A stretch of 13,024 bases of DNA from Bacillota bacterium. GTDB lineage: Bacteria > Bacillota_I > Bacilli_A > Acholeplasmatales > Acholeplasmataceae. Where the stretch lies: assembly GCA_030830185.1 (NCBI GenBank), contig JAURNN010000042.1, positions 1 through 13,024 of the forward strand, in the 5' to 3' direction. Shown here one piece after another: positions 6,759 through 13,024 of this stretch (position 1 is its first letter; each line of letters begins with the position of its first letter). The notes under the pieces were generated by a model. It worked only from the letters and a program-made list of their open reading frames with translations. It did not search any database and was not told the origin of the DNA. A program made the position numbers and the translations under genes.

Positions 6759-7914
6759 GTTTTAGTCCTTTCACATACGTCTCTCTAAAATAAAGAAAAA
6801 GTTCTGTTCGTTCATTTTTTAATTCATGACTTAATATTTTTTTAACCATATCGTCTTGTACATCTTTAATCCAAGCACCCGCCTTTTTGTGTGTAAGTGC
6901 CATCATTTCTGTTGATTTCATTTTTAAATCAACTGCACTTTTAATCGGCAAGTGTTCATACATATATTCAAGTTTATTCATGGCATAACTTGTATCAAAT
7001 AAATAGGCTTGTGTTCGTGCCGCCAATTTTACAATTTCAAGTCCATAATCAAATAAATGTTGAGCAGACAGTTTCACGTTTTCTTTTGATAACTGGCCTG
7101 CAGTATGAAATTTATGCTTGAGTTTATTTGAAAATGTCCACTGAGACATGTTTTTTTCATCAAAATAATATGCGACTGTAAAGAACGTTTCTGGTGTAAT
7201 TGATTTTTTCTTTTTAACAATCACATCAATCGTTTCTTCAATGCCTTTTATATGATGATGTAAGTTAAGTGTATGTAATGTATCGATTGCTTTGAGTTGA
7301 TAATCTGTTTTAATAATTTTTGAAAGTTCTACAATCAGACGTTCATTAGAAAGTGTAGTTAGTAATCCAGCCATTTTTTTCATGGCTTCATATGTTTCGT
7401 CTTCAATCGAAAAGTTAAGTTTACCTTGAAAATAAATGGCTCTTAAGATACGAAGCGCATCTTCTGAAAATCGTAAATACGGTTCACCAATGGTTTTTAT
7501 GGTTTTTTGTTTAAGATCATCTTGTCCTGAAACATAATCCGTAATTTCACCATGCTCATCCATCAACATACCGTTGATGGTAAAGTCTCTACGCAAGACA
7601 TCTTCTTCTACCGATGTACCAAAAAATACATAATCTGGATGTCTTTGATCTTCAGAAGGACCATCTGTTCTGTATGTCGTCACTTCATAGGTGAATTGAT
7701 CCATAAGAACGGTAATTGTCCCGTATTTAAAGCCTGTTGCACGTGATTCAAATAGTTTCATGACTTGATTGGGTTTTGCACTTGTTGTTAGATCAAAATC
7801 AACGGGTTTTAATCCTAAAAGATGATCTCTTACAGCACCACCTACAATATACGCTTCATGGCCTTCAGATTTTAATTTTTTAATTATTTGGTTTGCGTGG
7901 TTGATGGTTCCCAT
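6751..7914 (-). CDS. cca: CCA tRNA nucleotidyltransferase (class II)
   Basis: This enzyme adds or repairs the 3'-terminal CCA of tRNAs. The 387-residue protein has the class II nucleotidyltransferase head: YIVGGAVRD (22-30), the catalytic DFD (D39, D41), EEDVLRRDFTING (103-115) and EDALRILRAIYF (151-162), followed by a helical tRNA-binding body. Bacillus subtilis Cca is of similar length (about 397). The frame is open to ATG 7974, but ATG 7914 (MGTINHANQ) is preferred: it has Shine-Dalgarno AAGGAA (7926-7921) at 6 bases, while 7974 and 7932 have none and 7974 lies upstream of the inferred transcription start. Whether it adds all of CCA or only part cannot be told from motifs here. It overlaps yhaM by 8 bp. 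Confidence 0.93.
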   Translation of the reverse strand: MGTINHANQIIKKLKSEGHEAYIVGGAVRDHLLGLKPVDFDLTTSAKPNQVMKLFESRATGFKYGTITVLMDQFTYEVTTYRTDGPSEDQRHPDYVFFGTSVEEDVLRRDFTINGMLMDEHGEITDYVSGQDDLKQKTIKTIGEPYLRFSEDALRILRAIYFQGKLNFSIEDETYEAMKKMAGLLTTLSNERLIVELSKIIKTDYQLKAIDTLHTLNLHHHIKGIEETIDVIVKKKKSITPETFFTVAYYFDEKNMSQWTFSNKLKHKFHTAGQLSKENVKLSAQHLFDYGLEIVKLAARTQAYLFDTSYAMNKLEYMYEHLPIKSAVDLKMKSTEMMALTHKKAGAWIKDVQDDMVKKILSHELKNERTELFLYFRETYVKGLKHE

Positions 7915-7946
7915 GTCGATTTCCTTAATCATAATGAACGCATGTA

Positions 7947-7974
7947 TTGATATCGTCCTTACATATGATAACAT
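7947..7974 (+). promoter_or_regulatory. Promoter of yigZ, overlapping the cca promoter
   Basis: A -35 TTGATA (7947-7952, 4 of 6), a 16-base spacer and -10 TAACAT (7969-7974) with TGA directly before it. Transcription would begin near 7981, giving a leader of only about 12 bases that starts at the Shine-Dalgarno. The -10 shares two bases with the cca -10 on the other strand. Confidence 0.5.
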
Positions 7975-7993
7975 AGAATTAAAGAGGTGTCTA
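7965..7993 (-). promoter_or_regulatory. Promoter of cca-yhaM
   Basis: On the minus strand -35 TAGACA (7993-7988, 5 of 6), a 17-base spacer and -10 TATCAT (7970-7965, 5 of 6) with TGT before it. The -35 lies over the yigZ Shine-Dalgarno and start codon. The predicted transcript starts near 7958, about 44 bases before the chosen cca ATG. Confidence 0.6.
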
Positions 7994-8577
7994 TGATTCG
8001 AATGAAAGACAATCCCCCATTTGAACTGATTGTTTCAAAATCTAAGTTTGTTGGCCAATGTTTTGACATTAGTCATAAGAATGATATTGAACTTATTTTA
8101 CATGATTTAAAAAAAATGCATCCAAAAGCAAGTCATTTTTGTTACGGATATGTCATTGATGATAACCATCAAGGAAGTGATGACAATGGTGAACCTAAAC
8201 ATAAAGCTGGAAAACCAATACTTGAAGCGTTATTAAAATCGCAATTAACACATACGTTATGTGTGGTCATCAGATATTATGGCGGTGTCATGCTAGGCGC
8301 ATCTGGTCTAACAAAAGCGTATCGTGACTCGGCGTATCACACCATCGAGCGTACTTTTTTTGAAACACTAACATTATATGATCTATATGATATTGAGTTT
8401 TCTTATGACCTTTACCAAAAAAAGAAAGTTGATATCGAAAAACTTGGTGTTATTACACGTGAACAATTTCTTGAAAGTATTACAATAACCCTTCAAACAG
8501 CCTATGACTTAAAAACGATTAAAACATTGTTGTATGGGTATAAAAAGATTCACTTCATTCAACAGTTATATGCATAA
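7993..8577 (+). CDS. yigZ: YigZ/IMPACT family protein
   Basis: The 194-residue product belongs to the YigZ (UPF0029/IMPACT) family, whose bacterial biochemical role is not settled; eukaryotic IMPACT affects Gcn2 signalling. Visible family marks are FVGQCFDISHKNDIELILHDL (19-39), HPKASHFCYGYVI (43-55), the acidic SDDNGEPKHKAGKPIL (62-77) and the signature VVIRYYGGVMLGASGLTKAY (91-110). The C-terminal 70 or so residues fit the DUF1949 ferredoxin-like domain of the family. There is no signal peptide. ATG 7993 is chosen with GAGGTG (7984-7989) just upstream; the frame could also open at GTG 7987, but that codon is part of the Shine-Dalgarno. It stands alone on the plus strand, between divergent cca and the convergent ATP synthase operon. 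Confidence 0.92.
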   Translation: MIRMKDNPPFELIVSKSKFVGQCFDISHKNDIELILHDLKKMHPKASHFCYGYVIDDNHQGSDDNGEPKHKAGKPILEALLKSQLTHTLCVVIRYYGGVMLGASGLTKAYRDSAYHTIERTFFETLTLYDLYDIEFSYDLYQKKKVDIEKLGVITREQFLESITITLQTAYDLKTIKTLLYGYKKIHFIQQLYA

Positions 8578-8600
8578 AAAAAGCCCATATGGGCTTTTTT
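8578..8600. terminator. Bidirectional intrinsic terminator between yigZ and the ATP synthase operon
   Basis: A near-perfect palindrome, AAAAAGCCCA and TGGGCTTTTTT around a central TA, starts right after the yigZ stop. It has A on one side and T on the other, so it can terminate both yigZ and the converging atp operon; its T-tract overlaps the stop codon of the DUF1146 gene at 8599-8601. Confidence 0.9.
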
Positions 8601-8805
8601 ATATGAATTGAGTAATCGAGGTGATTTTAAGCATCATCTCACTTAATACATGTGCAACAAGAAGCGCGATGATAAAGTAAGCAGCTTTGATTTCCCAAAG
8701 TTTCATTTTTTCAAACTTACTTTCGATATGGAGTGCATTTAAAATTTTTAAATTAATGAAAAAGAAAATAAGTAGACTTGACATATAAATGACATAGTCA
8801 ATCAT
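8599..8805 (-). CDS. Small DUF1146-like membrane protein
   Basis: The 68-residue product has two hydrophobic helices, about 4-24 and 41-62, separated by a charged loop (HIESKFEKMKLWEIK). Size, helix layout and position immediately after atpC match the DUF1146 (YwzB) family of Bacillus and Staphylococcus; assignment is by pattern, not by search. ATG 8805 overlaps the atpC TGA by 4 bp, so it is translated as the last gene of the ATP synthase operon. A role in assembly or membrane support of ATP synthase would be a guess from context only. Confidence 0.75.
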   Translation of the reverse strand: MIDYVIYMSSLLIFFFINLKILNALHIESKFEKMKLWEIKAAYFIIALLVAHVLSEMMLKITSITQFI

Positions 8806-9191
8806 ATTTTACCTGCTTTAGATGCTTTTAAATAATTGTATAAATCGCGTTCTAATTTAGAAAAGTCAACATTTTCTTCTTTAGCTTGTTGCTCACGTAC
8901 TTTTTTATCAGCAAGTAATGCTTCTTTCGCTTCTTCTAAAGTCTTAGAAACACTAATATCATAAGCAGCAATCGTTAACGTATTATTTGAAAATTCTAAA
9001 AATCCTTGAAGAATATAACACATCAAAACTTCTGCTTCTGATTGCAGACGAATGTAACCTTCTTCAATGGATAAAAGGATAGGAATATGATCTTTTAAAA
9101 TGGCAATTTCACCATCTTGGTATTTAACAACCACATAATCAACTTCTTGATTAACATGATCACCAAAGACTGATTTAATATCTACTTTCAA
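8802..9191 (-). CDS. atpC: ATP synthase F1 epsilon subunit
   Basis: Epsilon is the rotor subunit that links gamma to the c-ring and can inhibit ATP hydrolysis. The 129 residues give the N-terminal beta-sandwich (GEIAILKDHIPILLSIEEGYIRL, 27-49; LQGFLEFSNNTLTIAAYD, about 61-78) and two C-terminal helices (TLEEAKEALLADKK and a helix from about 104). It is divergent: the usual GILPGHAPL loop reads AILKDHIPI and the usual LAD-x-AE segment is absent. It starts with TTG at 9191, directly after the atpD TAA; GGAG ends 6 bases upstream and no ATG is available nearby. The DUF1146 gene overlaps its end. Assignment rests on both sequence and operon position. Confidence 0.9.
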   Translation of the reverse strand: MKVDIKSVFGDHVNQEVDYVVVKYQDGEIAILKDHIPILLSIEEGYIRLQSEAEVLMCYILQGFLEFSNNTLTIAAYDISVSKTLEEAKEALLADKKVREQQAKEENVDFSKLERDLYNYLKASKAGKI

Positions 9192-10589
9192 TTAAGACTC
9201 CGCTTGTAGTTTTTTGGCTTTTTCAATGGCTTCATCAATCGTTCCAACCATTTGGAAAGCTTCTTCAGGTAAGTTATCATGCTTACCTTCAATGATTTCT
9301 TTAAATCCACGGATGGTTTCTTTTAGAGGTACAAACACCCCTGCAACGTTTGTAAATTGTGCTGCAACGTGCATATTTTGAGATAAGAATATTTGTAAAC
9401 GACGTGCACGATGCACCGTTAATTTATCTTCATCTGTGAGTTCATCCATCCCTAGAATGGCGATGATATCAAGAAGTTCTTGATAACGTTGAATCATTTT
9501 TTGAACTTTACGTGCAGTATCATAGTGTTCTTCACCAACAATGTGTGGTGCAAGTGCACGAGATGTAGATGCAAGTGGATCTACTGCTGGATAAATACCA
9601 ATTTCAGTAAGTTTACGAGAAAGGTTGGTTGTTGCATCTAAGTGCGAGAATACGGTAGCAGGTGCAGGATCGGTATAGTCATCAGCTGGAACATAAACTG
9701 CTTGAATCGATGTAATGGATCCGTCTTTTGTAGACGTAATACGTTCTTGCAAGCGTCCCATATCTGTCGCTAATGTCGGTTGATAACCAACAGCAGATGG
9801 CATTCTACCTAATAACGCTGACACTTCACTACCTGCTTGGATAAAACGGAAAATATTATCAACAAATAATAAAACATCTTGTTTCTTTTTATCTCTAAAG
9901 TGTTCTGCCATCGTAAGTCCGGTTAACCCAACACGCATACGTGCCCCTGGTGGCTCATTCATTTGACCAAAGACGAGTGCTGTATTTTTTAAAACCCCAG
10001 ACTCTTTCATCTCAACATATAAGTCATTACCCTCACGTGTACGCTCACCAACACCAGCAAACACAGAAATACCATCATACTCTTGAGCAATATTATGAAT
10101 TAATTCTTGAATTAATACAGTCTTCCCAACACCAGCACCACCAAAAAGCCCAATTTTACCACCTTTAATATAAGGTGCTAATAAGTCAATGACTTTAATC
10201 CCAGTTTCTAATATTTCAACATTAGAGGATAAGGTATCAAATTTAGGTGCTTCACGGTGTATCGATGATCTTTCAATGTTTTTTGAATCAAGTGGTAAAT
10301 CATCAATCGGTTCACCCAAAACATTAAACATACGCCCTAAAATAGCGTCTCCTACTGGTACTTGAATCGGTGCACCTGTTGCAGTCACTTCAGCATCTCT
10401 TTTTAAACCTTCTGTTGGTTCTAAAGCGATGGTGCGTACCACATGATCACCAAGGTGAAGTGCAACTTCTAATGTAATTGTTTTTTCTTTGTTCAGTGTC
10501 GCAATGAGTGCATCATAAATTTGAGGCAACTCTTTATCAAAATGTACGTCGACTACTGGTCCTATAACTTGTACGACTTTCCCTTTCAT
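9192..10589 (-). CDS. atpD: ATP synthase F1 beta subunit
   Basis: Beta carries the catalytic nucleotide sites of F1. The 465-residue protein is highly conserved: Walker A GGAGVGKT (150-157), GERTREG with catalytic E182, Walker B DVLLFVDN (238-245), RMPSAVGYQPTLATDMG (262-278) and DELTDED (382-388), the counterpart of the DELSEED lever that pushes gamma. Length is normal (about 460-473). ATG 10589 follows a strong Shine-Dalgarno AGGAGG whose first bases belong to the atpG stop codon TAG. No key residue is missing. Confidence 0.99.
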   Translation of the reverse strand: MKGKVVQVIGPVVDVHFDKELPQIYDALIATLNKEKTITLEVALHLGDHVVRTIALEPTEGLKRDAEVTATGAPIQVPVGDAILGRMFNVLGEPIDDLPLDSKNIERSSIHREAPKFDTLSSNVEILETGIKVIDLLAPYIKGGKIGLFGGAGVGKTVLIQELIHNIAQEYDGISVFAGVGERTREGNDLYVEMKESGVLKNTALVFGQMNEPPGARMRVGLTGLTMAEHFRDKKKQDVLLFVDNIFRFIQAGSEVSALLGRMPSAVGYQPTLATDMGRLQERITSTKDGSITSIQAVYVPADDYTDPAPATVFSHLDATTNLSRKLTEIGIYPAVDPLASTSRALAPHIVGEEHYDTARKVQKMIQRYQELLDIIAILGMDELTDEDKLTVHRARRLQIFLSQNMHVAAQFTNVAGVFVPLKETIRGFKEIIEGKHDNLPEEAFQMVGTIDEAIEKAKKLQAES

Positions 10590-10598
10590 GTCGTCCTC

Positions 10599-11429
10599 CT
10601 ATACATTGGAACCATTGATGACATCAATGAGTTCACTTGTAATTGATTGTTGTCTTGCACGATGGTACACAATTTCTAATTTTGAAGCAATATCTTTTGC
10701 ATTATCAGAAGCATTTTTCATTGCAATCATACGAGATGCATGTTCAGATAATTTTGCATTTGCGAGTCCTTGTAAAAGCATGGATTGAACATAATTGATC
10801 ATCAATTTCATCATAATCGATGCATCTTCAGTCTCAATAATATGTGTTTCATTTTGAGGAATATCACTCACATCCACTGGTAAAATCATTTCTATTGAAG
10901 CTTCATGCATTGAAATGGATTCATGTTTGTTATACACAAGCCATACACTATCAAATGCATTTTCTTCAAACAATTCAATAATCAAGGTTGCAAGTCTATT
11001 GTAGTCAAATGTTTTAATGTTGTCACGATTTAATACGATATCTTTTAATATGTTTTGATAACCGCGTTTATTCACATATTGAAAGCCTTTTTTTCCAATA
11101 GGTAAAATATAATCTGTTTTTGGATTTAAATCTTGTTCGATTCTTTTAAATACATGATTATGATACGGTCCTGCAAGTCCACGATCACTTGTAATCATGA
11201 TATATAGTTTTTTATTGCCTCTAGGTAACTCCGTGAAAATAGATGCGTCTTCATTGTGAGAGGCAAAATGTTTAAAAACATGTTTAAATTGTTGATCATA
11301 GTGGGTCGCATTTTCAAAAACGGTTGTTGCACCTTTAAGCTTTGATAAAGCGATACTTTCCATTGCTTTGGTGATGTTACCTGTTTTTCTAACTGCTTTG
11401 ATACGACCTTTTATTTCTTTTAAATTCAC
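10599..11429 (-). CDS. atpG: ATP synthase F1 gamma subunit
   Basis: Gamma is the central rotor shaft of F1. The 276-residue protein has the N-terminal coiled-coil helix (LKEIKGRIKAVRKTGNITKAM, about 3-23), a central Rossmann-like domain with MITSDRGLAGPYH (78-90; the family usually has GLCGGYN), and the conserved C-terminal helix from ASRMIAMKNASDNA (231-244) to YHRARQQSITSELIDVINGS (255-274), where N is more usual than H256. It is about 10 residues shorter than Escherichia coli gamma. It starts with GTG at 11429, sharing one base with the atpA TAG; AGAAGG is 7 bases upstream. Translational coupling to atpA is likely. Confidence 0.97.
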   Translation of the reverse strand: MNLKEIKGRIKAVRKTGNITKAMESIALSKLKGATTVFENATHYDQQFKHVFKHFASHNEDASIFTELPRGNKKLYIMITSDRGLAGPYHNHVFKRIEQDLNPKTDYILPIGKKGFQYVNKRGYQNILKDIVLNRDNIKTFDYNRLATLIIELFEENAFDSVWLVYNKHESISMHEASIEMILPVDVSDIPQNETHIIETEDASIMMKLMINYVQSMLLQGLANAKLSEHASRMIAMKNASDNAKDIASKLEIVYHRARQQSITSELIDVINGSNV

Positions 11430-12934
11430 TAGATTACCTTCTTGCGCGCATCAATAAATGTTTTTAGATCCTCTTGTTTAGGTAATGACTTTGTTTCATT
11501 TAACGTTTGATAAATATTTTGACCAAGTGGATCACTTTGCAATCCTAGTTTTAATTCATTTTCAAACTTCTTCACATCATCCATATGAACATCATCTAAA
11601 AACCCATTTGATAAAGCATAAATCGATAATATTTGTGTTGGCATATCGATAATTTCATGAACATCTTGTTTGAGAAGTTCTACTGTTTTACGTCCACGTT
11701 CTAAACGTCTTTTTGCAGTTGGATCTAAATCACTACCAAATTGTGCGAAGGATTCAAGTTCACGGTAATTTGCTAAGTTAATACGAATGGTTCCAGCAAC
11801 TTTTTTCATGCCTTTCCATTGTGCAGCACCACCAACGCGTGATACAGACAACCCAGCGTTGATTGCTGGTCGAATCCCTGAATAAAATAGTTCTGCTTCT
11901 AAAAAGATTTGACCATCTGTAATCGAGATGACATTGGTAGGAATATATGCTGAAATGTCTCCAGCTTTCGTTTCAATGATTGGAAGTGCAGTAATTGACC
12001 CTCCACCTAATTCAGGTGAAAGTCTTGCAGCACGCTCTAATAGTCTGGAGTGGAGATAAAACACATCTCCAGGATACGCTTCTCTTCCTGGTGGGCGTCT
12101 TAGTAGTAGTGATAATTCACGGTAGGCAACCGCATGTTTAGATAAGTCATCATAAACGACTAATACATCTTTACCTAATTCCATGAAATATTCAGCCATT
12201 GTTACACCAGCAAATGGTGCTAAGTATAGAAGTGTCCCTTCTTGAGATGCACCAGCGTTCACAACAATAGTATAACTCAAGGCATCATGTGCCTCTAATT
12301 CTTGTACAAGTGCAGAAACTGTGGATTCTTTTTGACCAATTGCAACATATACACAAATTACATCTTTACCTTTTTGATTAATAATGCTATCAATGGCAAG
12401 TGTTGTTTTTCCTGTTTGTCGGTCTCCAATAATAAGCTCACGTTGTCCACGTCCAATTGGAACAAGCGCATCAATAACTTTAATCCCTGTTTCCATCGGC
12501 GTATCAACAGCTTGACGTTGCATGACACCATACGCTCTTCTCTCAACTGGAAGAGTCTTTTGAGTATCAATGACACCTTTGCCATCTAAAGGTAGTCCGA
12601 GTGGATTGACAACACGTCCTAATAACGCTTCACCAACTGGGACTTCAAAGATTTTACCAGTCGTTTTTACAAGGTCGCCTTCTTTAATTAAATGAGATTG
12701 ACCTAATAAAATAACTCCAACTGCATCTTCTTCTAAGTTAAAAACAAGTCCTGTGACTTCTTTAGGAAAAATGAGTAGTTCACCCATCATCGCATCTTTT
12801 AATCCATAAACGATTGCAATACCATCTCCAACACTTAAAACAGATCCGATGCTTTCAAGCTTCGTATCTTTGGTATAGGCTTCTATTTGTTTTTTAATGA
12901 CTTCAGTCATATCTTTTATTTTTAAATTTGCCAT
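11429..12934 (-). CDS. atpA: ATP synthase F1 alpha subunit
   Basis: Alpha carries the non-catalytic nucleotide sites and supplies the arginine finger to beta. The 501-residue protein has Walker A GDRQTGKT (170-177), VLVVYDDLSKHAVAYRELSLLLRRPPGREAYPGDVFYLHSR (257-297), and SVSRVGGAAQ (363-372) with arginine finger R366. Length matches Bacillus subtilis alpha (502). ATG 12934 has Shine-Dalgarno AGGAGA, whose AG overlaps the atpH stop codon TAG. All key residues are present; nothing suggests a divergent N-ATPase type. Confidence 0.99.
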   Translation of the reverse strand: MANLKIKDMTEVIKKQIEAYTKDTKLESIGSVLSVGDGIAIVYGLKDAMMGELLIFPKEVTGLVFNLEEDAVGVILLGQSHLIKEGDLVKTTGKIFEVPVGEALLGRVVNPLGLPLDGKGVIDTQKTLPVERRAYGVMQRQAVDTPMETGIKVIDALVPIGRGQRELIIGDRQTGKTTLAIDSIINQKGKDVICVYVAIGQKESTVSALVQELEAHDALSYTIVVNAGASQEGTLLYLAPFAGVTMAEYFMELGKDVLVVYDDLSKHAVAYRELSLLLRRPPGREAYPGDVFYLHSRLLERAARLSPELGGGSITALPIIETKAGDISAYIPTNVISITDGQIFLEAELFYSGIRPAINAGLSVSRVGGAAQWKGMKKVAGTIRINLANYRELESFAQFGSDLDPTAKRRLERGRKTVELLKQDVHEIIDMPTQILSIYALSNGFLDDVHMDDVKKFENELKLGLQSDPLGQNIYQTLNETKSLPKQEDLKTFIDARKKVI

Positions 12935-12943
12935 GATCTTCTC

Positions 12944-13024
12944 CTAAATCATCATTTCCATTTGATGAAACTGTTGAATGACAGTTTGATCAAGTGATTG
13001 TTTTTGATACATGATTTTTAATCC
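12944..13024 (-). CDS. atpH: ATP synthase F1 delta subunit, C-terminal end (cut by window edge)
   Basis: The last 26 codons of a minus-strand gene run into the window edge and end in TAG at 12946-12944. The tail, beginning GLKIMYQKQSLDQTVIQQF, has the pattern of the delta (OSCP-like) C-terminus, where a G-x-(R/K)-I strand is followed by D-x-S/T-(V/I) and a short helix. Delta is the peripheral stalk protein that ties F1 to subunit b, and its gene normally lies directly upstream of atpA. The identification depends mostly on position because so little is visible. Confidence 0.75.
   Translation of the reverse strand, partial: GLKIMYQKQSLDQTVIQQFHQMEMMI

Noticed and set aside
7915..7974. Upstream starts of cca at 7974 and 7932
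   Set aside because: Neither has a Shine-Dalgarno; the extra residues are not typical of Cca, while ATG 7914 has AAGGAA at 6 bases.
12302..12589. Open frames on either strand inside atpA
   Set aside because: They lie wholly within the highly conserved atpA frame, have no family resemblance or ribosome binding site, and are shadows.

Overview
The window is an AT-rich, tightly packed bacterial chromosome segment with standard-code genes. TGA is a real stop: it ends aroF, walJ, cca and atpC, each time inside a short overlap with the next start codon, and Trp is read from TGG. Gene content points to a low-GC Gram-positive lineage: walJ next to rlmH, a YhaM-type exoribonuclease, a DUF1146 gene behind atpC, and a PrsA-like lipoprotein. 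Low GC, compactness and TGA stops would fit an Acholeplasma-like Mollicute or a relative, but the window alone cannot settle this.

Region 1 (1-2691, minus strand): walJ and rlmH (4-bp overlap), then an aromatic amino acid operon, aroF (type I-beta DAHP synthase) overlapping tyrA (prephenate dehydrogenase, cut by the window edge). Between rlmH and aroF lies a leader of about 200 bp with a promoter, a 13-codon leader peptide (MSTKQTYYYTYFM) with four Tyr and one Phe codon, a series of mutually exclusive hairpins, and an intrinsic terminator just before the aroF ribosome binding site. This is the layout of ribosome-mediated attenuation responding to tyrosine, and it is the main discovery in the window.

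Region 2 (2692-5842): a divergent promoter region, then a 993-residue secreted lipoprotein that looks like an enlarged PrsA/SurA foldase with two diverged parvulin-like modules. It ends at a terminator that can work in both directions.

Region 3 (5841-8600): cca (tRNA nucleotidyltransferase) and yhaM (3'-5' exoribonuclease) form an overlapping minus-strand RNA-metabolism pair. yigZ is transcribed divergently from cca through overlapping promoters and ends at a second bidirectional terminator.

Region 4 (8599-13024, minus strand): the distal part of an F1Fo ATP synthase operon in the order atpH (partial)-atpA-atpG-atpD-atpC-DUF1146 gene. Spacings are from -4 to +9 bp, starts include GTG and TTG, and stop codons are built into the next gene's Shine-Dalgarno. 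No RNA genes, CRISPR arrays, insertion sequences or gene-free stretches over 300 bases were seen; the longest gap is the 222-bp aroF leader region.
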